Shown here piece after piece: positions 10,392 through 20,940 of a stretch of 64,000 bases of DNA. How positions within the stretch are numbered: position 1 is the first letter of the stretch; every line of letters begins with the position of its first letter. A program made the position numbers and the translations under genes. Origin of the DNA: Rutpela maculata (taxonomy: Eukaryota; Arthropoda; Insecta; Coleoptera; Cerambycidae); assembly GCA_936432065.2 (NCBI GenBank), contig OW386285.2, forward strand, positions 106,149,869-106,213,868. The letters run 5' to 3'. The notes under the pieces were generated by a model. It had not been told where the DNA came from and made no database searches. It saw nothing but the letters and a program-made list of their open reading frames with translations.

Positions 10392-10630
10392 TCTGCGGAC
10401 TACGTCCAAGAAATCTCTCAAAAATTCTGTCAATTCAAACTGGGCGACATAACCCGAATCAGACAGCATAATGCAATCCTTTTCGATATTCGACACCCCC
10501 TATCATACCAGGCGTTGCCTATTTTCCTGCAACCTCTACCTTAGCCAAACTATCCTATCTGATAACTTCTTACTTCCCCACCTTTAATCTTTTCTTAAAA
10601 CCTGCAACCTAACCTCTCTTAGTAGAGTAA
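10392..10630 (+). mobile_element. Jockey-like LINE 3' fragment, left piece
   Basis: The stretch from GCGGACTACGTCCAAGAAAT to about 10570 aligns with 30583-30770, including TCAAACTGGGCGA and CATACCAGGCGTTGCCTATT. In the longer copy this region encodes the end of a Jockey-type reverse-transcriptase protein. The 5' part is missing, as in typical 5'-truncated LINE insertions. The matching 3' untranslated part resumes after the foldback at about 13640. Confidence 0.6.
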
Positions 10631-10673
10631 AATCTGGAAGTAAAGTCGCTTAGTTTTCGAGAAAAAAAAAACC

Positions 10674-13624
10674 GGCGTAGAACCAAACCAGACTTAGTGG
10701 GATTCTTAGTAAGATAATCGTGTACACGAAATCGTTTTTTACGACATTTTTCGGTGGTCGAGAACTTTTTTATTTCGGAAAAACTCAAAAAAATAGATTT
10801 TTAATGAAATATGTTTTTTAACGTCTCCTCCGCTATATCTCTGAAAATATTTGTGCTATCAAGCTATTTTTTTTTTAGATTAAAGTAGACACAATAGCGC
10901 TTCGAACAACGGCCCACGTGAACCCGATTTTTTTTTTTTTTAAGTTGGTAAAATAATAGGAAACTCAAACTTGTTATTTTCAGTAACGTAATTTTAGGCA
11001 ATCGAGAAAAAAGTTTATTTATGAAAATTTGTATATACATGCTGCGTACAAATTGAAGCCAATAGTTGAAAAAAGTTTTTAGGATAAAAATTTTTCATGT
11101 CCCGTTCATAGTATTGAGTCAGCGATTTTTTTTAACAGGCCAAAGTCATATTCTTGCGCGCTCGGCTGTAGCAAGCCTGCCGACTGCAACAATCTGACGA
11201 TCCCGGCCGGGGTGTATATAATAGTTTAACTTATATCAATAGGTACAAAACCAGTAGTGATCAAAAGCATCTAGGGGATCAATATTATTGTTCAATATTT
11301 CATATATTGTACAGTAGTATTGATCATATGTTGTTAATATTAAGAAATTGTATAATAAATATTAAATAGTCTCCTTTTAATAATAAAAAGACAGGTGGTA
11401 GTAGTACAGTACCTAGAGGTAAAAAAAACTTCGAAGTAATGTCATATTGAACGGATTTCGTTCATTTTTGGCAGTATAATAGTAAATGTTTCGCAGAAAA
11501 GTTTCTATATTGAGCGGGGGCTTGTTAATTTATAGGGGGTGGATGCCACCCCCTTTGAGGGGGCGGCACTTAAAAAATATATGAAGTACAATCATATTTT
11601 AAGAAGAAAAGGTTCTATGCAATTTTTCACATAAATTGAAGTTTTTAAGATATAACGACTTCAAAATTGCGATTTTAGCTTAAAAAAAGGTATTTCTAAA
11701 CGGCTTTCGTCAAGTATCTCAAAAAGTATTACTTTATCGAAAAAACGTTATAGACCAATTACAGAAAGTACAAACTGGGAATTAATTATATTTTTTGTTT
11801 ATTGATGTAGGATTAATAATTTCGGAGATATTTAAGTTTACATTTGGCATCCAAGTGTTCGTAAGATAACTATTTAGAGTGAGAGTTAAATATCTCAGAA
11901 ACTGTAACACCTACGCCAAGGATACTAATAGATACAATAATAGGTTATTAATTAAGCTCTTAACTATTTTTTTATTTGTTTATGTAGCATAAAAAACAAA
12001 GAAGTTATGACCGAAGCAATGTCCGTCTACACATTATTTTAATAACAACGTCGCCATTTTGTTACTGTAATTAGCCAGTAATTAAAAAAAAAATTAATTT
12101 CAAACACGGTTTCTCATTAATATACAGCATGACGTAGATGCTCAAATTTTTTGGTTCGTATACAGCACTTGCTTTAGAAAAAATACAGTTTAAACTATAA
12201 AGGTATTTTCGATAAAACGTATTTTTTTTCCTATTCCAAATATCTCAATAAATATTAGTTTTGTTCAAAAATGTGTAGAGACCAAAAATAAAGCTCATAA
12301 ACTAATAATAATGAATTTCGCTTGTTTATTTATTTACATAGATTTAATAGTTTCGGAGATATGAGTTTACAAATGGCATCCGAACGTTCATAAGACGAAA
12401 AATGCGGTTTAAATGTTAAATACCTCAGAAATTGTGACGCATGCTAAGAAAGGAAATTAAAGACAATTAATTGCGCTTTCAAATTATTTTTTACTCGTTT
12501 TGTTACTCTAATTAGCCAATAATCTAAAAAAATTATCTCAAACACAGTTTTTCGTTAAAATGTAGCATTACCTAAATGCTCAAATTCTTTTTTGCTCATT
12601 TAAAGTAGTTGCTTTAGAAAAAAAATGCATTTTAAACTTTAAAGGTAATTTCGAAACCCTTGGATACCAAATATAAACTTAAATATTTCCGAAATTATTA
12701 ATCCTACATCAATAAACAAAAAATATAATTAATTCCCAGTTTGTAGGGTGCTTTCTGTAATTGGTCTATAACATTTTTTCGATAAAGTAATACTTTTCGA
12801 GATACTTGACGAAAGCCGTTTGAAAACACCTTTTTTAAAACCTTTTATTTTAAGCTAAAATCGCAATTTTGAAGTCGTTATAACTTAAAAACTATCAATT
12901 TATGTGAAAAATTGCATGGAACCTTTTCTTCTTAAAATTTGATTCTATTTCAGCTCCAATAAATATATATATTTTTTAAGTGCCACCCCCTGAGAGGGGG
13001 TGGCACATTTTTTTCTGAATGATATCTAATTTTTTAGATGACAGTAAGCAACTCCACCCCAACCTAGAATGCCATATATTAATCTAGATTCAACTAACGC
13101 TACTTCTACGCGATCTGACCAACCTGCATGCGAGGTGTATTAATTGCGTCCCAATGTCGCGTTTAGCGCTGATTAAAAAAATCGCTGTTGCCAAACGGTA
13201 CACTTTAGGCAAAAATATTTTTTCAAAAACTTTTGTGATTATTAGGCTTTATTTTCTTCGCTGCATGTATGCAAATATTTTCAAAAATAAAAAAGTTTAT
13301 CGATTGGTGAAGATTTCAATACACAAAATATGTATTTTTAGTTTATTTGATTTTTAGAGAAATGAAAGTGCGAATTGTGCCTAAACCGTTTATATTGGTA
13401 AAAGCGCTACAGTGTGTGCTTTAATTTGACACAAAACAAATTTCGGTACCTTTAATAGTTTTAAAGATAAAAACAAAAAAAAACAATTTTCTTTAAAAAT
13501 ACATTTTTTTCACTTTTTATTGATTTAAAAAGTTCGAGACCACAAAAAAATGTCGTAAAATATGATTTCATATGCCCGGTGACATACTCAAAAGAACCTA
13601 ATACGTTTGAACTGGTTCTACGCC
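10674..13624. mobile_element. 2.95-kb compound foldback element inside the LINE fragment
   Basis: The ends are GGCGTAGAACCA and its complement (TGGTTCTACGCC at 13613-13624). The outer arms pair about 10674-10880 with 13430-13624 (shared ACGACATTTTT, GTCGAGAACTTTTT). The inner arms pair about 11535-11830 with 12690-13003, including the CCACCCCC blocks and a long stretch around AATTAATTATATTTTTTG. Between them, a roughly 530-bp module repeats in direct orientation (near 11810 and 12340: ATTTCGGAGATAT, TTGGCATCC). No coding sequence recognised. No target-site duplication found. Confidence 0.7.
13154..13357 (+). other. 67-codon open frame in the foldback, no recognised motif
   Basis: Lysine-, isoleucine- and phenylalanine-rich composition, as expected for translated AT-rich DNA. 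It lies inside the foldback's right arm. I do not believe it is a gene. Confidence 0.2.
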
Positions 13625-13639
13625 AAAAAAAACAAACGA

Positions 13640-13990
13640 CACGATAGACTTAAGAAATCGCTGCTCTATCTATCGCTTTTAGATGTTCACTTGTTTTTAT
13701 ACTTTTGTTCTTTTGTCCTTTTTTGTTTCTAAATTTCATTTAGACCAATAAATTCTTAAAAAAACCACAAATATTTCGAACATCATCCTTTATTCTCCAC
13801 GACATTTTCCTGGCGACAGGAAGACTACCAGGGCGGAATTACTTCGAACAGGTTTTTCATTGAGGTTTGTTTTCTCGTGCCAGCAATCAAAAATTTCAAA
13901 GTGCGCGTGTGCAACAATAATTTTAAGAAGCTTTTATTTTAATTATCTTTAAATTGTTTGTTGTTAAAGTTAAGCTTTTTAAATCTAAGA
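13640..13990 (+). mobile_element. Jockey-like LINE 3' fragment, right piece
   Basis: This resembles the 3' untranslated region of the copy at 30182-31304: a TTTTGTTCTTTTGTCC run, then TTCCTGGCGACAGGAAGACTACC (TTTCTGGCGGCAGAGAGACCACC in the other copy), TTCGAACAGGTTTTTC and an ATT-rich tail. Together with 10392-10630 it shows one LINE fragment broken by the 2.95-kb foldback. Confidence 0.6.
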
Positions 13991-14498
13991 CGACAGGAGC
14001 ATTTATTAATAATCCCATTTGCTACCGTTTAATTAATCTCTTAATGTTTTTTATTGTTAAAATAAATCATTTCGAATAGCACACTTCTTTTATTTGCAGC
14101 ATTGTTTTGCTGACAAAATGAATGTTTTGAATCTAGTTTTATTCAATTTCCATGGCATACTTACTCGATAAGCGTATTTTCTCGATATTTTAATTATTAT
14201 CCACCAAAGAAGTATTTGGGTTAATATGAAACCGATTTTCGATTAGAAGTTATCAATGGATTTGTTGTAAAAATTAGTATTTAACTACTGGGCGTCTAAA
14301 AAGTTGACATAATTACAAATTAGTGGTTTGTCGTAGTTACTAAACCAATTCGAAAAACCTCACGTTTATATTATTATCTTATTGTTTTTGTCCATTTGAT
14401 TAATTTGATTGCATTCACTGTACTCTAGATGCAAAAATAAAAATAGTAGTTTCAAGTAGTCTCAAAAAATTTCTCCGGAATCAAAGAATATAAAAATA
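13991..14498. other. AT-rich sequence, nothing recognised
   Basis: No structure or coding content that I can support. Confidence 0.4.
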
Positions 14499-14500
14499 TA

Positions 14501-15262
14501 CAGGGTGCTCCATTAAAAATTTCAAAGTTGGGGTTCATTTCCGGGGAAACCGGAAGTGACGGAAAAGTGCCAAATTCAGAAAAATTTGCCGTTTTTGGTA
14601 TATATTACCCCCGCCAAATTTAAGATTTATATATTGAAAACTCTGGAAACTGTAGTTTGTCTAACGATTCCGTTGACACTCGGTATAGGGTGAAGGTATA
14701 AAAAAAGCAATATAATGATTTGAAAGTTAATTTTAGTTAAAATGAAATGTAAACGACTAAGATACTACATTATTACCCGCAGCAACTCCATAGAGCGCCA
14801 ATAAGTACGAAAAGTACCCCGAAGTGAGTGCTGAAAATCGCTTCGTACAAAAAATATTTGTATAAATTCTTTAACATGTTATTTATTATTTCTAATAAGA
14901 ACAAGTTTTATTATCTAGACCCACCGACATTACTTCACCCCATAGGGAGCTAATAAGTACAAAAACTATCCCCGAGTGGGTGCTTTATACTTACTGGCTC
15001 TCTATGAGGTGAAATAATGTCAGTAGGTCTAGATGAAACAAATTGAACTTTTTAGCAAAGCTGGATAATATTTTGAAGTACTTATACATATATTTTATGT
15101 TCTAAGTGATTATCAACCTCCACTTAAGGGTAGTTTTTGTACTCTCTAAGAGGTTGCAGCCGTTAATAATTTAGTATCTTACTACTTTACATTTCATTTT
15201 TACTGAAATTAACTTTCAAATAATTATATCAACTTTTTCTTATATTTTCACCCTAGACAGTC
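14501..15262. repeat. Foldback with one mariner-like terminus
   Basis: It begins CAGGGTGCTCCATTAAAAAT after TA. About 14690-14830 pairs with 15115-15260 (shared TAATTTAGTATCTTA-like and ATTTTCACCCTA-like blocks). A tighter hairpin sits at the centre, about 14905-15035, with arms CTAGACCCACCGACATTA and TAATGTCAGTAGGTCTAG. No right-hand CCCTG terminus was found, so element limits are uncertain. Confidence 0.5.
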
Positions 15263-16224
15263 GGTTTTTATTTTTAGGAGATAGTTGCCTCATCAAAAAT
15301 ACCAACAAGGCGTTAATTTAGTTTTTGAAAAAGAAAAATTTTGGCGAAGTCCCACTTTTTTGGTTATGTCCTTGCAGAGTTATAAAACAAGCGAAATTTC
15401 AGCTTATTTTGCGGTCACTTTCTGCGATTGGGTCAATCTTATATTCATTCAATTTTATATTCAGTTTTAGCCTTTGTCGCATTTGTTTTAACAATTTTCA
15501 TTTTGTACGTAAATTTACTGACTTATCTTTTCTGCAGCTTTAAACATGAAAATTAATTTAAAATGTGGCAACACTGATACCGTGAGGAAATAATAAATAA
15601 ATGTAGAAATATCACTGTAAACACAAATTTAGAGCGTGTAACATGCAGCTTTATCGAGAATTTCATATTTGTTATGATTATGAAAAATTCTCTTTATCAA
15701 TGATAATAAAGTAGAGGTCGTGTACCTTTGAAAATAAACAGTGAACTGCAATTCTGTCAGTTTGATCATAACTATCTCTTATGACTTATATAAGCAGCCA
15801 AAAATGCTATATATTTATAACGGAAGATTAGTTGTGATTAAATAACTTCTATTGAGTCGGTTTATTAATTATTATCTATAAAACACATAATTTTGAGCTA
15901 CATGCTTTCTTGATAAATTAAACCAGGGTCATTTTAATAATATTATTGTATAAATGTGGATACTACTGTATGACAAAATTTAAAAGATTCTTCATTTTAT
16001 ATAATTCACTATTTTTATGTCAGAGGCAAAAGGTCCGTGTATTTGATTTAAACATAGGTAGTAGATGGATGAACTGCGAAAATAATCAACGAATTAACTA
16101 CCTATGTTCAGTTCATATTTTATATGGTTAACGGTTGAAGAAATCAAAGTTGTGTGCCATAAATGATGTTCGGACATCTCCAGGTTCCATGGATATAGTT
16201 CATTTTTTTGACATATGAGGTGTT
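15263..16224. other. AT-rich sequence, nothing recognised
   Basis: Open frames here (15285-15470, 15325-15543, 15946-16131) are short, overlapping and without known motifs. No terminal repeats seen. Confidence 0.4.
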
Positions 16225-16232
16225 CCTTAATA

Positions 16233-18001
16233 CAGTGACGTAGCCAGGATTTTTATTCGGGGGGGGGGGTCCGAACATTTTGAAGATTCGAGTAGAGTAA
16301 TCCAGTTGGGATATACAGTGTGTTTCACTTGAAATGGTAGCACCCCAATAACTTTTTTATTTCTTTTCCAATTTATTTGAATCAAATTTCACTTAAGTAT
16401 AGAACAAATTAGTTAGGATCTACTTATGACCAGGAAAACATTCGCCTCCTACAAATGCAAAGCCACCTGCGGTACCAAAGTATGTGAAAAAAATAAAAAA
16501 AATTATATTAGGCATTTTTTTATCGGAAAATTTTATTAATGAAACTTGTTCAGAATTGTCCAAAAATCTTATGCCCAATTTTCAATCAAAATTAAAAAAT
16601 TAAAAAGATTGAATTTTAAAGATTTTAAAAAGGATTATTTAAAATAAAACTGTAAATTGCTTGACAACTACCTGGCAGCTTGGGTTTACTTTCAAAGAAA
16701 ATTGTTATAGCACAATTTTCTAAACAAAAAAGCCATTAAAATGATATTTTCGGATTTATTATATTATTTTAATCAAAATTTATATATATTTTATTTTGAT
16801 TAAATTTTGGACAATTCTGAACAAGTTTCACTAACAAAATTTTCCGATAAAAATATGCCTAATATGATTTTTTGATTTTTTCCGCATATTTTGGTGCTTT
16901 CAAAGGACTCCATTACCATTGGAAAAATCATTTCGGTGGAATTTTCTTCAAACTTTGGGAATAGCTAGTTCAAGGGCTTCCGAACAAAAAATGTCATATG
17001 AAAAAATTGATTTAATGCGTAAATGACTTTTAATTTTTTAAATTTTTTCAAAGATTTTTAACTTCCAGTCACTGTAATTCTGCAGGGTAGGTATTAAATC
17101 AATTTTTTCATATGACATTTTTTGTTCGGAAGCCCTCGAACCACCTATTGCCAAAGTTTAAAGAAAATTCCACCGAAATGATTTTTAATTTTTTCAAAGA
17201 TTTTTAACTTCCAGTCACTGTAATTCTGCAGGGAAGGCATTAAATCAATTTTTTCATATGACATTTTTTGTTCGGAAGCCTTGAACTACCTGTTCCCAAA
17301 GTTTGAAGAAAATTCCACCGAAGTGATTTTTCCAATGCTAATGGTGCGGAGTCCTTTCCTCATTTTAAATGTCCCATCAGTCTATTTATATTTTCGAGGC
17401 GTCGCGACCCACAGCTTGTTGAAGGAGATGAAATTCTATCGCTTTGAAAAAATTCCAGTTGCTCCACCTATAAACCCCTGTTTACAGAATTCAAATAACT
17501 CCGTTTCTTTTCGAGAATTGGAGCTCAGAGTTTTGAGTGAGAAACCCTATATTTATAGTTCTGCTAAAAACCGAAATTATTTCAAATGTAATAATATCAC
17601 ATATTGAAATGCAATTTTCTTTACTTCATCTTGTTCAGTTCTGTTTATTTTTTTGAAAAAAAAATGTTATTGAGGAATCTCTGGAACGCTTCATTATAAA
17701 AATAAGGAAAGATTTATACAATCACATCACGTCCGTCATATTCATATGCAGCAGATATGCAAAGGCACATTGTTGACTTCGCCCTATCAATATGGCTGCA
17801 ATGAAATCCAAGAAACCACACCACGATTTGCAACAAGGCTGGCTGGAATAGAAACTTGAAGTTAACCAGAAAAATTTTCAACAAAAACCGAAAATAAAAT
17901 GAATATAATAATTTTAAATATCATGTGTGTCAATTATTTAAATGTCAATTAATTTCGGGGGGGTCCGGACCCCCTGGACCCCTCCCCTGGCTACGTCACT
18001 G
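16233..18001. mobile_element. Non-autonomous hAT-type element with internal palindromes
   Basis: The ends are perfect 16-bp inverted repeats, CAGTGACGTAGCCAGG, each followed by a G-rich run (about 16258-16270; the matching C/G run near 17955-17990). Flanks share CTTAATA (16226-16232 and 18002-18008), seven of the eight bases expected for a hAT duplication. Inside, 16330-16560 is a module also found in the foldback at 54-55.5 kb. A 146-bp unit is repeated (about 17041 and 17187), with an inverted copy near 16900-17030. The 108-codon frame at 17281-17607 overlaps these repeats and has no recognisable domain. Confidence 0.8.
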
Positions 18002-18008
18002 CTTAATA

Positions 18009-18465
18009 GACGTGTTAAGAGTTACTTGCGACAATTACTTTCAATAGGGTAACTACTGACACTAGGTACATTGTTTTGAGACAATTTACAATTTACTCTA
18101 GCTACAGAAAAGTTATTGAAAAGCTTATTGTCAGTCAGCCACTCTCAAGAATATATCTACCATACACTATAGTCGGCTCCAACCTAGAGATCTCGAGAGC
18201 TCCTGAAAATATTCATCCTTCCAAAGAATCTAGGGAAGTCGATAATAAACTAATGTAACTTATTAATAGCAACACACATACATATCTTTTTAAAATTTCG
18301 TACCGATGTTTTTGTTATTTGCTGTAAAAAAATGTGAGAGTTTTCAACAACAAAAACCAATAGAATAAGCCTGAGAAAAGCTGAAAGTGACATCGTTCAA
18401 CGACTTGAAAAACAATGGAACCCCAGGAAACACACCATAGGTGTCAAAGCAATGGGCCATTAGAT
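18009..18465. other. Sequence without recognised feature
   Basis: A 60-codon frame at 18076-18258 has no known motif. No structure that I can support. Confidence 0.4.
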
Positions 18466-18469
18466 TTAT

Positions 18470-18990
18470 GACTGGCAAAGTAAAACTTTTGCCAATACCT
18501 AAAAAGCGGATACAAAGTACTGTTTAACATTATGTCATCTGACCTGTAATGGTAAGTTGATGGCCCTATATGTTTAATACGCCCTTTTGTTATTGTATAC
18601 TTGGAATTATTTCACCATTGTTGATATGTTAAATATATAAAAGCACTCTTTTGTCAATACCAAAAAAGCTGACACAAAGTACTAGTCAGGCTCGTGGAGA
18701 GCCAGTACGGGCCCAGGGGTAAAATCAAATTGGCGGTCCCCCTTGGCCGGGACAAATCAAAAATACTATGAAATAGAATCAATACAAAAATGTATTTAGG
18801 CGGTAGGCGGGCCCGAGCCCAGTGGCTGCAGTCCCGCCTCTAGTTCCCGTGTTGTATTAGTAAATTGATGGCCCTATGTGTTTAAGACGCCCTTTTGTTA
18901 TTGGGTATTTGTAAATATTTAACCATCACTGGTGTATTAAATATATTAAAGCATTTTTTTACCAGTACCTGAAAATGAAATACAAATTAC
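18470..18990 (+). repeat. Diverged tandem units interrupted by a GC-rich block
   Basis: The phrase GTAAGTTGATGGCCCTATAT, followed by GTTTAATACGCCCTTTTGTT, recurs in diverged form at about 18551 and 18859. CAATACCTAAAAAGC...ACAAAGTACT recurs at about 18491, 18653 and 18960. Between the copies, 18686-18850 is a GC-rich block (CAGGCTCGTGGAGAGCC ... GGCGGGCCCGAGCCC), probably a hAT-like insertion, but I could not find its duplication. Confidence 0.5.
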
Positions 18991-19355
18991 TTGTCTATAA
19001 TCATTATAACCCCCTTCTGACCTTTAGGGCAAGATGGGCAGCATTCATGTTTCCATTCGACCGAAAAGTAGATCTGGTAAAATTTACATTATTTTCTTAA
19101 TTGCTTGTCACATTTTTAACTCACTAAATCAATTTATTAACTACTAATGATTACTGTCGATGACTCCGCCATCTTCAAATTATGCAAAAAAATAAATTTT
19201 CAGAGGCCCCTTTGTTTTCTGTTTTATACAGGTTTGCAGTAAAACTGGCTGTACAAACCTATTTCAAGTCTACAAGATGCATAAATTATGTTGATACAAT
19301 CTTCTAAAGTACATTATTACTGTATTATGTAGTGGATACATTCGTCATTCTTGCA
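18991..19355. other. Sequence without recognised feature
   Basis: No open frame or repeat that I can support. Confidence 0.4.
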
Positions 19356-19363
19356 TTTATCTC

Positions 19364-19764
19364 CAGGCATGAAATCATGGGCCCCGGTACCAAATTCACT
19401 GGCGGGCCCCTGTGTTTAATAATTGATGAGCGGGAAATTTTTTTTTTTGTTAAAATCTCTAGCGGGCACTCACTATGGCCCCCCGCGCTTAATAATTGAT
19501 GAGCGGGGGGAGAAATTTGAAAAAAAAAAATTTTGCCAAAATCTCTGACGGTTAAGCCAACGGGCCCTCGAGCTTAATAATTGATGAGTGGAGGGAGAAA
19601 TTTGAAAACAAAATTTTGCCAAAATCTCTGTTGAGCCCCCGCGCTTAATAATTGATGAGCGGGAGGGAGAAATTTGAAAAAAATTTTTTGCCAAAATCTC
19701 TGTTGGGCCCCCGCTACGGGCCCCTAAACTCAGTTCCCAATAGACCCCCCATACGGAGGCCCTG
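19364..19764. mobile_element. Small hAT-like element carrying a minisatellite
   Basis: It begins CAGGCATGAAATCATGGGCC and ends CCCCCATACGGAGGCCCTG. The flanks are TTTATCTC (19356-19363) and TTTATCCC (19765-19772), a near-perfect 8-bp duplication. The ends pair poorly apart from CAGG and the following GGGCCC blocks. Known hAT elements often start CAGGG followed by GC-rich sequence, which supports the assignment. No coding capacity. Confidence 0.6.
19405..19725 (+). repeat. Minisatellite, four units of 71-85 bp
   Basis: Each unit contains TTAATAATTGATGAGCGGG, GAGAAATTTGAAAA, an A/T run and TTTTGCCAAAATCTCT, followed by a GGGCCC-like block. The anchor TTAATAATTGATGAG occurs at 19416, 19489, 19574 and 19645. 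It fills most of the small hAT-like element. Confidence 0.8.
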
Positions 19765-19786
19765 TTTATCCCTCTTCAATCCCCGT

Positions 19787-19822
19787 GATATATGGTAGCA
19801 TACTGATATGCTACCATATATC
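19787..19822. repeat. Perfect hairpin with 16-bp arms
   Basis: Arms GATATATGGTAGCATA and TATGCTACCATATATC with a 4-base loop (CTGA). It is not followed by a T run and is unlikely to be a terminator. It may be a terminus or remnant of a DNA transposon. Confidence 0.85.
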
Positions 19823-20374
19823 AAAGTAATTGTAAAATAGTCATACTTTTTATTAACGGCACGTGAAAAATAAGTCAATGCTAAAAATCCAGTATACCAC
19901 CATTATTATTGGCAAAGTGTGTAATAGCCGATGTTGCACTTTATTCAATAATTTTGCCAATACTTTCCCAATGATGAAGTAGCGGCATGTAGGTAGTTTA
20001 TTAATGATGATCCAATTATGTGTGTTTGCTGGGTCAACATAAAGGGGAGGTAAAACAATAATAAAATGGATAGAATATACGAAGTGAAAGGTGAGGACAT
20101 GTCCAAACAAGGAACTCAACACACTCATTGAGAAGCGCGATAATACTAAACGGCAACAGCAACATACCAAAAATAAAAATACACGAGAATAACAACAATT
20201 GAGAACAATGAATAGTCATGAAAAAACTAAGAAAGGACCAGGAGGAAGTCGTAAGGATATATGCACTGCCGGAATCAGAAACAAAGAAAGCAGAATACGA
20301 AAAACTCTAGAAGCAAGAACACAAAAACAGGAGTAAAAACAATACTTTCATTACACAGTGCGGCAGCGAATCCT
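19823..20374 (+). other. Possible 3' part of an unidentified retroelement (left of SINE)
   Basis: Together with 20778-20940 this forms the sequence into which the SINE inserted. After 20200 the composition is more balanced than the surrounding DNA and reads as charged peptides (for example KKLRKDQEEVVRIYALPES near 20220). The right part ends in GAATCGAATCAAATCAAATC (20912-20937), which looks like a repetitive LINE tail. I recognise no domain, so this is only a suspicion. Confidence 0.3.
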
Positions 20375-20387
20375 TACAAACATCTAT

Positions 20388-20764
20388 TTTTTTTTTTTTA
20401 ACTGTTTAACGTCGGCCTATTTCCGCTACCAGGGCCTATCACCGACGCCAGGAGACGAGCTACCCCCAACCAGGAAATTTTGCCGAACCTCTTCCCTTAA
20501 GAAGAGTAGGGATCTTTTACTTGCCTAATAGACAAGGGACCACCTGCTTTACATCCCCTCCGAAGGATGGTATATCCACTACGTAATCCTCGTCTGAAAT
20601 TACGTAACTTCCGAGTATACACTGATATACAAGCCTCTAGAAGGTGGGACGAGAACGCTGTATTTCCCAAGATGGGAGCCCATCCAAGTACTAACCGCGC
20701 TCGACGTTGCTTCAACGGAATATCGACTGATATTCACATTGAAGTCGCCTCTACGCTCGCCCCC
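20388..20764 (-). mobile_element. 5S-rRNA-derived SINE (SINE3-like)
   Basis: Read on the minus strand, the first 115 or so nt align along the length of insect 5S rRNA. The internal promoter A box appears as GAAGCAACGTCGAGCGCGG and the C box as GTTAGTACTTGGATGGG. A unique body of about 250 nt follows, including GGTAGCGGAAATAGGCCG, then an A-rich tail (T run at 20388-20399 on the plus strand). Identical 13-bp duplications, TACAAACATCTAT, flank it at 20375-20387 and 20765-20777, proving retroposition. Start and end are set by those duplications. Transcription would be by RNA polymerase III from the internal boxes, and mobility would depend on a LINE. Confidence 0.88.
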
Positions 20765-20777
20765 TACAAACATCTAT

Positions 20778-20940
20778 ACTTCCTATATTTGTGTACCCTA
20801 TGTCTTGTAGCTCTTGCTGCTGGCAACAAGTATGACCCAAATCCAACCCAGCGTAGACGTAGACGGCCCGGTGCGGCAGTGTGTTGGAGCAATGCCTACC
20901 GTACGCTGGAAAATCGAATCGAATCAAATCAAATCAGGTG
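20778..20940 (+). other. Continuation of the SINE target sequence, repetitive tail
   Basis: This continues the sequence at 19823-20374 across the SINE insertion and ends in (GAATC/AAATC)n at 20912-20937. See that entry. Confidence 0.3.

Noticed and set aside
17281..17607. 108-codon open frame
   Set aside because: It lies across the 146-bp repeat units of a hAT-type element and shows no domain; open by chance in repeat DNA.
20645..20764. A functional 5S rRNA gene
   Set aside because: Only promoter-like parts match well; sequence after the C box diverges, and it is fused to a SINE body with A-tail and target duplications.
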